A stretch of 64,000 bases of DNA from Lophium mytilinum (lineage: Eukaryota > Ascomycota > Dothideomycetes > Mytilinidiales > Mytilinidiaceae): the NCBI GenBank assembly GCA_010093605.1, contig MU004187.1:1248018-1312017 (forward strand). Reading direction: 5' to 3'. How positions within the stretch are numbered: the stretch's first letter is position 1; every line of letters starts with the position of its first letter. The translations under genes and the position numbers were made by a program. The notes beneath the pieces were generated by a model. The model saw nothing but the letters and a program-made list of their open reading frames with translations, did no database searches and had not been told where the DNA came from. Shown piece after piece: positions 42,210 to 53,718 of this stretch.

Positions 42210-43777
42210 ATTTTTGTTAACGATTGAAGTATATAATCGACTAGTTGATAATACGGTTTGGAGATAATTGAATAGCTTGTTGACGTGTAATGAAAGGGGA
42301 GAGTCGGAGTAGCTGTGTCCTATGGTAGAAGTAAGAGAATGGCACAGGGCAGATCTGGGACGTCGCTGACCTGAGAGAAAGTACGGAAGGTAGAATGAGG
42401 CCGCGTACGGCATCATCTCCTCAGGGAACCTTCTCTGTGTAGACCCTTTTGACACTACTTGAACTCACCTCATCATGTTCTAAGAATTATGCTTATAGTG
42501 TAACAGTTTTTGGAGTGAGACGGCCTTTCCATTATATCGGAAGCCCCGTAGTTGAGTGGAGATACCAAACAGTGAGAAGGTGCAAATCGTAGAATCTCGA
42601 GCTCTGATTTTAACGGTGACAGGAGAAAGCATGCAATTAGTTTCATCCTAGTGATTAAGTGGAGTTGGGTGGTGAGAGACTGCGCCGTCTGAGGTGGCCT
42701 GGAGAGTTAAGGGATCAACCAAAACATGACTCTCCCCGTTCTGTAGATGCTAAAATACCTCAAAGCTCCACATGTAGTGACGAAAGGAGAATGCAAAGGA
42801 GGCGTGTAGCTTATACTCCATACGACACTTCGAGGTTGTTGATAGGTGAGATTTGTTAGTATCCGCAGATCCCATATTCGGAATGGTACCTAAGTGGGAT
42901 TCAAACCATCAAGTGAAGTCTCTCGTGATGCTGTGAATATGTCTAGAATGATGGGCAAAATCGAAAGTGAAAGTAGACGTCGACCAGCCCAGCAACTAAA
43001 GTCAGTATCTGAGGTCCCTCGTAAGGCCTAGGTCAATCTGGCTGAAGTGTAGCAATCCTTGGCGGTGATAATCAGACATTGAGAAGTGTCACGAACCGGG
43101 ACGCAAGAAGTCGTCTGGTCTCCATGATGCTGTAGAAATCGCAGACATGACCTACTGATGTCGATGGCCCAGATCAGATCTTAAGAGATGTCTCCTATTT
43201 AGACGCTGCTTGCCACTGCCTGAGGTCTTCTGTGACACTAAAAAAGTGAGGACGCGATACGAAAATCAAGGGAATGGCTATCTCACACCGAAGTCTTCTG
43301 CAGTCATGCGTACACCTGTCTGCCACTACTTATAGCGCTTCAACAAGTATCCACACAGCCACTTCCTCTACACAATCTCATGACATTACATCCACATCTC
43401 ACGCACTCACTTTCTCAAAAGCAGCTCTTACAAATTTTTCATTCCGCATATCTCTTGCAACGCTGCAATCCCCTATCGACCCCCCCCTTCATTGCCTACA
43501 ATATATCCGCGGGACTTCCACGAAGCCCACACCGCGCGCACACGCCACAAAAAGCTGATATTTAGGGACCCAAAGCGCCGTGTGTGTTAGACACATGTTT
43601 CTTTAGGGAAGTATAGAACAAAACAAGCCAAGAGGAGAAGCGAGATTCTGGCTTTTAGGACTCGCTCGGATGCGTACAGTGCTCGGGTTTAACAGCCAAG
43701 GGGGGGAGGGGAAAGGAGACAGGAGAGGAGGATTCGGGAGTTGCCGCTCGGGTAGAGAAGAAAGGAGGGTTGCGAAA
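42210..43777. other. Intergenic, 1.57 kb
   Basis: Between two minus-strand genes. Short frames only. The part 42500-43250 has no motif I recognise. 43680-43770 is a purine-rich tract in the 3' flank of the kinase gene. Confidence 0.5.
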
Positions 43778-45866
43778 TCAGGTAGCAACAGCTTCAGGTA
43801 CAGCCACGGCACCGTTGGGGCTCTCGTGCGAAGGGCTTGCCATGGCATCCAGTGGTGCGGCGTGTAGGGCTGGTTTTTGGGCACCCTTGCCCATGGTGCC
43901 GTTCTTCCTTCGTTCTATCGCTGCCTTGACCCAGTCAGCAACCTCTTTGTCCACAACGGCGGCTCCTTCGTCTGGTTTCACGGAGCCCAGCGAGGCAGCA
44001 TCCTCCGCTACCAGCTCCTCCTCCTCTTCATCGGCTTCCATGATGGTGGCAGGTTTTACGAGAGGTGCCAGCCATGCATGTTGGAGGAGCATGGCATAGC
44101 TAGGTCGGAGTTTGGGGATCTTGTTGAGGCAACCATGTACAAAGTTGCGAGCTTCAGCAGAGAATCCTTCTGCTGGGAGATCTGGAGGCTCGCCATCCAC
44201 AATAGCCTGAGGATTGTCAGTAAAGATTATGTGAGAGAAAGACTGCACTACTCACGCTAAGTTGACTGAAGATGTTGTTGTATGTCTCAGGGGGATAAGG
44301 ATACTGCCCCATTGCACACTCGATGATGGTCAACCCTAAACTCCAGATGTCGCTTTGCACGCTGTATGTTCCACCTCCCGGATTGGCACCTGCCTGTGCC
44401 ATTCCGCCTGACGAGATCCTCTCCGGTGCCATGTAGCTCTGGCAGCCGATGTTCGTTTTCGCAATGCTAGCAACAAGATTACCGCTCACGCCAAAATCGC
44501 AGATCTTGATCTGGCCTCTCGTGTTCATCAAAATGTTCGTAGGCTTCACATCTCGGTGAATGATGTTATGCTCCTCTTTCAAGGCCTTCAGACCCATTGT
44601 CGTCGCCAGTGTGATTTTCCGCAGTATCGGCTCAGGAATGCCGTCGCCATACAGCTTGTCTATTGACCCTCCGTCCATAAACTCAATGCAAATATAAACA
44701 GCGCCCTCTTGGAAGAAGGCTCCGTAAAAGTCGATTATGAAGGGCGATATACATCTGTGCAGGATGTCGAGTTCCATGATGATGGCAGCAAACTTGGCAT
44801 CATCGAGCTCCAGCCTTATCTCCTTCATGGCCATAATGATGCCCGTGCCGACAGCAGGCTTTGCCGGCGTAGGGCTTGCATCGTCCTTGGAGTCGGTAGC
44901 TGACTTCTGAGTGGGCGAACCAGGTGCTGCTTTGTTCCCGGCAAGGCCCTGGCCTGGTTTTCGCATTCTCGGTCTGCTGTGCCGGACTTTATAGACGGTT
45001 CCGTAATTTCCTTTCCCAAGCTCGTCCAAAGTGTCCACTTCATCTAGTGATATGTCAAAGCTGCTACCGCTTGAGAACTTGACTCCATCAGCGTTTATCA
45101 GAGCTTTGCCCTTGAACCTGAGAGTGCCCGTCTTCGTATCTATGTACTCGGCGTATCTGTCCATCATGGTCTCTTGCTTCTTTGGGGGAGCTGCCTGTTC
45201 GGAGGATTGGTCCCCATTCATCTGGGAGAGACTGAGGCCGGGCTTCTTCCGGCCTGCCGGTGCAGGTGACGGGGCTGATCCAGGAAGACCGCCTGGCAGC
45301 TTCAAACCACGCTTCTCCGCCAAAGATGGTTTGTTCCCTCCGCCTATCCGTAACCCGGGCACGGCGGGTGCAGACTGAAAATTGTGCATCTGTGGTTTCG
45401 CACTAGGCGGCATCTTAAAGTTGGGGGCGCCACCGGACCCGATATGAGGGCCACCTGGCGAAGATGGAAGCGGTCGGCCACTCAGCCCTGTCTGTCCACC
45501 CGGCCCTGCCTGTTGGCGGAAGCTGTTGGTTGGAGGGGCACCTTGGCGGCCAAGATGCACGGCCTGTATCCTCGCCAGAATGTCCTGTGAGACATTGAGG
45601 CCGCTCCCTCTGCTCGATATGGTCGGTGCGGGTTGTGGTCTCGGATTTCTCGCAGCATTGAGAGCGCCCAGCGGAGTTGAAGAGGCAGTCATGCCAGCGG
45701 TGGTTGCGGAAGCGGATACCGAGCGTAGGGTGGGGGGTGGGGAGGCGAGGAAGCCGTTGGGCGTGCCAGACGGCGAGTCCGGTAGGGAGTCGGGAGAGAG
45801 CGGAGGAGAGGAGGGAGATGCGAGCGGGAGGCTGGAATCGGAGTCTTCGTCTGGAGAGGAGGCCAT
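43778..45866 (-). CDS. PBS2: MAP kinase kinase of the HOG osmostress pathway (Pbs2 type)
   Basis: Dual-specificity kinase that activates the Hog1 MAP kinase in osmotic and other stress. Exons in transcript order are 45866-44256 and 44206-43778 (49-base intron), 679 residues, close to known Pbs2 proteins. The long Ser/Pro/Gly-rich N-terminal region (about 290 residues) would carry docking sites. The kinase domain begins ELGKGNYGTVYKVRHSRPR. A roughly 45-residue Pro/Ser-rich insertion then precedes the ATP lysine in IIMAMKEIRLELDD. Catalytic loop HRDVKPTNILMN; DFG in KICDFGVSGNLV; activation segment SIAKTNIGCQSYMAPERI with the two phospho-acceptor positions of Pbs2; then SDIWSLGLTIIECAMGQYPY. 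The acidic C-terminus (ADEEEEELVAEDAA) is as in other fungal Pbs2. SIAKTNIGCQSYM separates it from Mkk1 and Ste7 types. Confidence 0.95.
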
Positions 45867-47204
45867 GGTGGGCTGATGGGGGAGCAGTGGCTCGGGGAGG
45901 CGAGAGGTAGCAGGTTCGGCGGAGTGGGAGGGAAAAGAAAGTAGAGGGGTAGGACGACTCAGTAGCGGGTGTGGGCACGACAGCGACAAAGAGGTGAATG
46001 TTTTGGCTATCGCGTCGTGGATGTCATAGAGAGACGATCGCGGTGGTGGTGCAGCACTGCAGTGGCCGTGCAGCTGGAGGAGCGAACTGACGTTGCGGTC
46101 GGGCCGCGAGCGAATAGCGGTTCAACGGTGTGGGCTGCGATCGGCACAGTGCATTGGCGGGCGATATCAGGAGTCAATGGTGGTGGTAGAACTGGAGCAG
46201 AGGCACGGAGGCACAGAGGAGGGCAGCAGAGAAAAATATCAGGTATGACGACGGCCGGACGCAACAAGAGTGCCCAGGTGCCCAGGTGCCATGCTACATG
46301 CAGGCGAGTGGAGGTGCATATGGCTTCAGTGGCGGACCGGGGTCGGCGACTTGCTTTGATGCGGGCGAAACAGTCGCAGCCGGTCAAACAGGCTCAGCCA
46401 GATGCGTGAAGACAGCCAGCAGGGCCTGAGGTAGTCTGAGGCATATGTGAGAGCAGACGTGAGCGCAGACGGGAGAGGGCAGAGGTTAGAGAGGGCTTCG
46501 TGGGCAGCGGAGAGGCGCAGACAGGCACCGCAGGCGCGATGGACTCGCGATTGGAGTTGGCATCGATCGCGATCCCAGCGGACTCAGGCTGCGTGGACCT
46601 GTGGCCCGGCGCAGATTGGCAGAGACTACTGTAGTGTAGGTATCGACGTAGTAGGGATTGGCAGAGATTTCAGCTATGGATTGGTAGGGAACAGCAGCTC
46701 TGGATTGGCAGAGAATATCATGCCCAGGTGCTCCTGTGAATTGGCAGTGGCACCAGGTGTGGCGCAGTAGCCGCGAGGCCTCTCCGCAATTGCAGCTGTG
46801 CAGCGCTGGAGTCGGCTCTAGGCTTGGTGTTTTCTGACGTGCTCGCTGGACAAAGCGCCCGTGGCCTTGCTTTCCAACGAGATAGGCTGGCAGGCTGGCG
46901 TGAAGGTTGCCAACTCCACGCCGAGAAAAAGCACTGGGTCGAGCCTTTTGTATCGTCGCCCCCTCCCCAGCCTGCGACTCCTCCATGTCGTCCCGTCTTC
47001 TTCTGCGACACTCCGCGCTCTCTTAATCCTGCCCGTTGCCCTGATCGCGGCCTCGCGCTCCACTTCCTGCGCCCATTGACGCCCTGCGACCCTCGTCTGC
47101 CGCAGAACAGCCAAGACCAAACACGTCGTGCTTCAGGTACCAACCTTGGTACCGCCCTCGCCGAACCACTCCTTAAGAACACCCACAGTGCCCGGGCCCT
47201 CGCC
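45867..47204. other. Divergent intergenic region, 1.34 kb
   Basis: Separates PBS2 (minus) and the auxin-efflux-carrier-like gene (plus). Contains the ATTGG cluster described separately and a short CCCAGGTGCCCAGGTGCCA duplication near 46275. The plus-strand frame is open upstream of 47205 but reads as non-protein-like leader. Confidence 0.6.
46550..46744. promoter_or_regulatory. Cluster of ATTGG (inverted CCAAT) boxes
   Basis: ATTGG occurs at 46550, 46615, 46657, 46680, 46704 and 46740, with a seventh at 46153. Four copies sit in the extended pattern GATTGG(C/T)AG(A/G)GA. CCAAT boxes bind the HAP/NF-Y complex in fungi; function here is inferred only from sequence. Confidence 0.5.
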
Positions 47205-49065
47205 ATGTCATATTTCGAGGGTCTATCGTCGTTGCGTCTGCGCAACCTAGGCCCAGACACTCCCTTTGTCGCCATGAACAACCTCCCGTTTCCCAGCGGC
47301 GACGTGATGGGCGCCTTCAAGGAGAAGCTGCCGCCCCACAGCTCGCATCCGGACTTCCCTCATTTGTGTCTGCTCGTCTTCGAAGCTGTGCTCGAAGTCG
47401 TGTGCGTTGCGCTGCCCGGATACATCGTTGCGCGGATGGGCATGATGGACCTGGAATCGCAGAAGTTCCTAGCCAACCTCAACACCATGCTCTTCACGCC
47501 ATGTCTCAGTATGCTGCCTTTTTTGCCAGTCATTTTACTATGCATGCTAACTACCTACAGTCTTCACCAAATTAGCATCCCAGCTTACCGCCGAGAAGCT
47601 CGTTGAGCTCGGTGTCATTCCTTTCATCTTTGTCGTCCAGTGCCTCGTCTCATACCTAAGTTCATTCGCTGTATCCCGCCTCTTCGGCTTCAAGCAACGA
47701 GGCCGGAACTTTGTCACTGCCATGGCCGTAAGAACCCTCTATACCCAATATCACGACCAATTCTAATAAAAACAGGTCTTTGGCAACTCAAACTCTCTCC
47801 CTATATCTTTAGTCGTCTCTTTATCCAAGACACTTTCTGGCCTGCATTGGGACAGGATACCAGGCGATAACGACAACGAGGTTGCTGCAAGAGGCATCTT
47901 ATACCTGCTGATTTTCCAGCAACTCGGCCAACTCGTCCGCTGGACCTGGGGTTACAATATCCTGCTCCGCCCCGCGTCCGACTACACCGTTGAGGAGGGA
48001 GGCACCAAGCATGTGGATCACTTGGAGGGCAGCGATGTGACCGATCCGGAGGCACAGGCTCTTCTGGGATCTCCTACTGAATCTCACTCGGATTATGAGT
48101 CCGGTAACATCACGCCACACAACAGGCATGGCTATGCCTCCTCATACTCATCTTCATCCTCGGGCTCAATTGACGAGCGTCAAAACGTTATTCCTGATGT
48201 CGACCCTACTCCTACAAACGGCAACGTCCTTCCTAAGCGCCCTGTGGACTATATCAAGAGGAATGCCATCTTGAACGAATCCAGCGGCCACATGACGACC
48301 TTCCCAAACCCAAACTCAAGCACCGATCTGCAACACGTACCCAAAGGACCAAAAGGGTGGTGGATTAGGTCCAAACAAGCAGTCGCCCGCGCATTCCATT
48401 CGGTCAGAAACGCCATCGCCTCTGCTTCGCGGAAAGCCTTTTCGACTCTTCCCACCCCCCTTCAGAAAGTGCTCTCGAAAGTCTTCTCTATCCTTTTTGG
48501 CTTTCTAAACGTACTCTGGGAGGGAATGAACCCCCCTCTTTGGGCTATGTTGGCAGCAATCATCGTCGCTTCCGTCCCAAAGCTTCAGCACGTGTTCTTC
48601 GACCCGGGCACATTCATCAGCAACTCAGTGACACGCGCGGTCAGCCAATCAGCCGGTGTTGCCGTTCCTCTCATTCTGGTAGTCCTCGGTTCAAACCTGG
48701 CCCGTAACACCCTCCCGAAAGAGGACGTTTTCAGTTCTGAGGACCCCAAAGAGGAGAAGAAGTTGCTGATTGCAGCCCTCGTCAGCCGCATGCTCATTCC
48801 CACTATCATCATGGCCCCAATCCTAGCTGTTACGGCTAAGTATATCCCAGTCAGCATTTTAGACGATCCCATCTTCGTCATTGTCTGCTTCCTCCTCACC
48901 GGAGCCCCCAGCGCACTCCAACTGTCTCAGATCTGCCAGCTCAACAACGTCTACTTGGGAGCAATGTCGAAGCTTCTCTTCCAGAGCTACGTGATCTGGA
49001 TCCTGCCATCGACTCTTATCCTAGTAATGCTTGCACTCGAGACGGTCGAGTGGGCTCAGCGGTAG
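47205..49065 (+). CDS. Auxin-efflux-carrier-family membrane transporter (Ecm3-like)
   Basis: Membrane transport protein of the AEC family. Exons are 47205-47508, 47561-47727 and 47776-49065 (introns 52 and 48 bases), 586 residues. The N-terminal half has about five helices: LCLLVFEAVLEVVCVALPGY, NLNTMLFTPCLIFTKLASQL, IPFIFVVQCLVSYLSSFAVS, GNSNSLPISLVVSLSKTL and GILYLLIFQQLGQLVRWTWG. A hydrophilic loop of about 190 residues with Ser-rich stretches follows. The C-terminal half starts at NPPLWAMLAAIIVASVPKLQ and includes the SAGVAVPLILVVLGSNLAR motif and TGAPSALQLSQICQLN. The size and order match yeast Ecm3 and S. pombe relatives, which localise to ER-type membranes; substrate is unknown. The alternative start is ATG 47274; the first ATG was kept because MSYFEG follows a C/T-rich leader. 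Confidence 0.9.
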
Positions 49066-50017
49066 ACAGTACGATAACAGCTCTGCTTGATCGTCTGCTT
49101 GTACATAGGTTTTTTTACGACTCTTCTTTGGGATTAACATTGGTTTGGCAGCACGGCGTTGGTAGCAATCGGTCGAAATGGACGGAATTAGGTGGTCTCC
49201 AGGTGTTTTACGGACCGTGCCCGGTTGTGTAGCTGTACCTTGTACATGATCAGAGATATCCGGACATTTTGGCGACGCGTGACGTTTGTATACATATTAG
49301 AACCACCTACGGGTACATAATCTTCATTTGATAAGCCCGTCTCGTTTGCAAGTGACTTGGCTCTCCCGTGCGATATCTATGGCTACTCTTACCCTACACA
49401 ATATGAAGTTATATCCCGCTCCTTGAATATTCATTCTTTTTGGACTTGGCACAGCCTTGGTCTAGTACCTAGGCAGACGTTCAGGTACCTTAACACAACC
49501 CTGTTTTTCCTGCAAGTAGAACTGCCAACGTGGACGCTATTGGCGGCAGAGGCCCCAGGCCTTGATTTGGACTCATGCAGGAATTCGACGGCTGGCCCTG
49601 CAGATGTCCCGCCGGCCAAGTGGATTTGTCCCAAGGATGAGGTAGACGGGGAGATAACGCTGGCCGAGTAGGTCGATATCTCTCCACGTCCTCGCGTCTA
49701 TCTACGCACCGGCCGCCATCTATTACCCACAAACAACCTCGGGGCCTTTCCACTTTGGCTGCTACAACTCACACGTCTGCTTCTGCTTCTTCACTGCTGC
49801 GATATAACACTGATACCGAGTGGGATACCTGCCTCGATTGCGCCTCGGCAGGAAGTGACGCCCTTCTAGCCCAGTTGTTTGGGCACGTGGAGCCCACCAA
49901 ACGCGCCTTAATTTCCTGAAATTCTCTCCACCCATATCCCTCCCGTCGCTTTTGCACCACACGTGAAGTGCTTGGAAGAACGAAGCCCAGTCCAGTTGCA
50001 CCTCACTTACTTTAGCC
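49066..50017. other. Intergenic, 952 bases
   Basis: 3' flank of the transporter and promoter of the choline kinase gene. No gene supported. Confidence 0.6.
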
Positions 50018-52964
50018 ATGGCGTCTGCCAATGATGGATCGCCCGCGCATGGTCAGGATCCCACACAAAGCTTATCCCAAGACGCCCCCCGCAGCTCCAC
50101 TGTGGAAGAAAGCGCGTCACCACGATCCTCCTCAACCAAAGGTTCGTGGCTGTTTCTATGCTTGTCAAGTGTTTTCTTCCGATCTATACCATCGCTACTG
50201 CAATTATATCTCACATTGAAATTATGGTTTCCCTCGTACATACATTTGCCTCATCAGCCCACCCACTCACTTTCACTGGAGACTACATCCCTGGGGATCA
50301 GGTTTTATATCTTACGTCATGCTTCACAACAAACACGGCCAGGCACCAAACACATGCCCCAACATTAGGCCAATAGTCCTGACCTGAGGCCCTTTTCTCT
50401 ATCTCTTACTACATCTCAAAATCGCAGCCTTCGCTATATCAACTTACGAAATCCACAGTCGTCTCCATTGCTGAACCAGAAAGCATCTCTCCAATGATGG
50501 AGGGCAAAACGAAAGAACCCGACCAAAGCGGCGAGTATTTCGATCTGGACAAAAGTGCTACAAAGCAATTTCGTGCTAGCGTTAGCGGAAAGCGGCTGTC
50601 AGGTCGGCCTAGTGTTGATCCAAGGAGGAAGTCTTCCGTAGCGACTCCGCTTGGAAATGAGGAGATGGACCCGTCGAGCAGCCGTCCACATAGCCATCAT
50701 GGACATGATAGTCTGATCACCCAGATTGGCGATTGGCTCAAACAAGAGAAAGCAAGACGTGCGGCACGGAAAGCGAAACGTGTCTCTGGCCGCCGAGGCA
50801 CGCCGCAAGAAGCCGCAGCCAGTGAAGTTTCACTAGAGGGTAAAGGGGGCACGCCAGGTGCTGAAGAAGAGAGACGGGGCTCAGAGTCTTCTGACAGCTC
50901 AGATGCACTGGAGAACCTACAAGCCATACTTGAGAAGAGTTTGAACCTTGCCGTCCAAGATCAGCGACCTGGCCACGGCAGAAAGGCATCCTCAGTCCGT
51001 CGAATTCCATCCGTGATGAAGATCTCCAAGCACACTGGCGCTTCGTCAGATACGGATTACGCCGACGGAGATCCTGTTGTGCCTAGCTGTGAAGCAGTGC
51101 TTGATAACTCTAAGACTATGGCCTACTCAGGCGGAGGAGCAGAATCAGATGAAGAGGCAGGCAGCAGTGCGAAGAATGCCGCCAAAGAGAAGGAAGCGTG
51201 GGCTGTCTTTAAGTTTGAGATTGTCAGACTTGCCCATACTCTTCGCCTGAAAGGCTGGCGCAAGGTGCCTCTGGAGAGAAGCAATGAGGTTGAAGTTGAA
51301 CGTCTGAGTGGCGCGTTGACGAACGCAGTCTATGTCGTTGCTCCACCCAAGCATTTGCCTTCTCGGAAGGACCAGAGCGCGGAGTCGATTCCACATCCCA
51401 AGAATCCCCCACCGTGAGTAACCATAAGTATCTTCGAAAAGCGACTAAGCTAAAGCAAAATACAGAAAACTTCTCCTTCGTATCTACGGTCCACAAGTAG
51501 AACATCTGATAGATCGTGAGGCTGAGCTTCAGATTCTTCGACGATTAGCCCGCAAACGTATCGGGCCTCGCCTCCTCGGTACCTTCACCAATGGCCGCTT
51601 CGAGGAATTCTTCCATGCAGCGACGCTCACTCCTAAGGACCTCCGCGTGCCAGATACATCCAAGCAGATTGCCAAGCGAATGCGCGAATTGCACGAAGGT
51701 ATTGACTTGTTACCTTCAGAACGCGATGAGGGCCCATTTGTGTGGCGAAATTGGGATAAATGGGTAGAGCGATGTGAGCAGGTCATTGCATGGCTTGACA
51801 AGCAGGTCAAAGATGGCGAGGCAAAGGCAGAGGACCCAGCAGTCGAAGCGATTAAGAAGCGAGGGTTCATCTGCGGCGTCGAATGGCCTGTTTTCAGGCA
51901 GACTGTTGAGAAGTATCGAAAGTGGTTGGATGAGCAATATGGAGGGCCTAGAAAGGTCAACGACAGACTAGTGTTTGCTCATAACGACGTGAGTTATATC
52001 CAATCCCTACTCTAAAGGTATGACTAACCGTCATCAGACGCAATATGGTAACATTCTGCGCCTCATTCCGGCCGGAGAATCTCCTCTCTTGCTCCCTAAG
52101 AACGAGCACAAGCAACTCGTCGTCATAGACTTCGAGTACGCCAGCGCCAACTTGCCTGGTCTGGAGTTTGCCAACCACTTCGTGAGTTCCTTTAAAAGTT
52201 CTTGTTCATCGCTATGGGTGATCACTGACGCACACACTTCATAGACCGAATGGTGCTATAACTACCACGACGCCACCGCTCCTCATCTCTGCAACACGAA
52301 GAACTATCCCACCGTCGAAGAGCAACACCGCTTCATCCGCTCTTACCTCCTGCACAACCCTACTTTCAAAGGCCCCTCGGCCGCTTCGTCTCAGCCTCCC
52401 ACCCCCGGCTTAGCTCCAGGCACGCCCTCTCTGCGCCCCTCTAATCCCGGCGGCACTCCCACCGCATCCGTCGCCACCGCCGCTCCCTCGTCGTCCATCT
52501 CTGCCTTCATGCTCGACTCCCGCGCCCCACCAACATCCTACGCCGAGAACGAAGAGAAGTCAGAAAAAGACACGGAAGCCGAGATCCAGCGGCTGATGGC
52601 CGAGACGAGGCTCTGGCGCCTCGCTAACTCTGCGCAGTGGGTTGCTTGGGGTATTGTGCAGGCCAAGGTTCCTGGACTCCCTGAGTGGGATGACGAAGGC
52701 AAGCCGAAGGACGGAGAGGAGGCAGATGCCAGTCCTGAAGGGAAGCTGCTGGAGAGCGCGTTGTTGGAGGTGAAGGAGGCGGCGAAGAAGGAGGCGGAGG
52801 ATGGGGAGAAGGAGGAAGAGGAAGAGGAGTTTGATTATCTGGCGTATGCGCAAGATCGGGCGTGGTTCTTTTGGGGGGATGCTGTCAAGCTCGGATTGGT
52901 GAAGGCGGAGGAGCTACCCGAGGAGGTTAGGGGGATGGCGAGGGGGAGCACGGTAGAGTATTAA
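50018..52964 (+). CDS. Choline kinase (possibly also ethanolamine kinase)
   Basis: Phosphorylates choline, first step of the Kennedy pathway to phosphatidylcholine. Coding exons are probably 50018-about 50141, then 50428-51413, 51466-51988, 52038-52181 and 52245-52964. The last three introns (52, 49 and 63 bases) join exactly. The first, 286 bases, does not keep frame with the only visible donor, so an extra small exon or a start in exon 2 (ATG 50494) is possible. The N-terminal part is Ser/Arg-rich and disordered. The catalytic part begins VERLSGALTNAVYVVAPPKH. It then shows KLLLRIYGPQVEHLIDREAE, GPRLLGTFTNGRFEEFF, the Brenner motif FAHNDTQYGNILRL, and the choline-kinase motif VVIDFEYASANLPGLEFANH followed by FTEWCYNYHD. 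The C-terminus has an acidic, Glu-rich insertion. A Ser/Pro/Thr-rich loop of about 60 residues interrupts the last catalytic exon. Confidence 0.93.
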
Positions 52965-53257
52965 GCTAAGTGGTGTGCTAGCGGAAGATTATAGATGAGA
53001 CATGGGCTGCTAAGTGGACAGGGGTAGGTCTAAGGTAGAACGGAAGGGTTAGGTGTGGCTTTCGAGACTCTGTAGCATTATTTACATTAACGACTTTCTT
53101 TCAAGTGTTTCACTCGGAGGCGAATGCCTACAGGACTACCGAGATGGACAGTAATGGTACACCTTTCTATGATTACTTGCAAGGCTTCGATGAGAATATC
53201 GATATTGATATAGGCAACTCAGTCTCGCCATCCTAATGCCTCACAAGCCGTGCCTGA
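52965..53257. other. Intergenic, 293 bases
   Basis: An ATG at 53146 opens 30 codons (DYLQGFDENIDIDIGNS) that look protein-like but stop at 53236. Possibly the remnant of a gene start. Confidence 0.4.
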
Positions 53258-53718
53258 ATGACACGGCTGAACAAAGACCCAGTCGAGCTCGATGCCCTGC
53301 AGGACCTAGTCGAGCTCGATGCCCTGCAAGACCCACTCGACAGCGACGATAGTTATGGTTGGGACAACGATATCACCGCCGACGTGCTCACCGAGCTGTC
53401 CCCTCATCTCCGCTCCCCTGCGGCACCGTCCAGTACATCGTCCAATTCGGCGGGGCCTACCGCATCTACAGTTCCCACAGGAGACAGCCTCGCCACTTCA
53501 TCAAAAGGGATGGCTGTAGAGAGCGGAAGACAACGTACAACCATTCTGTAAGCTATTCCATTCGCGTTCACATGCAGCTATTATCTAACGCCAGTTGCTC
53601 TAGACCCAGCGCTGATACTAGTAGAGCCCAGCAGCCCCCACATCCCATCAACCTTGCTCCTCTTCGTAAGCAGGCTCCTAGTATTGCATCGCCCAGCCCC
53701 AGCCGCACTGTTGCCTAG
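53258..53718 (+). CDS. Hypothetical small protein, possibly a gene remnant
   Basis: Exons 53258-53547 and 53604-53718 (56-base intron, branch TCTAACG) would give 134 residues. The start contains a 27-base tandem duplication (53282-53308 and 53309-53335) encoding the repeated VELDALQD. The rest is Ser/Pro/Thr-rich. A second reading frame in the same stretch (GTVQYIVQFGGAYRIYSSHR) looks at least as protein-like, so this may be a decayed, frameshifted gene rather than an active one. No family recognised. Confidence 0.3.
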
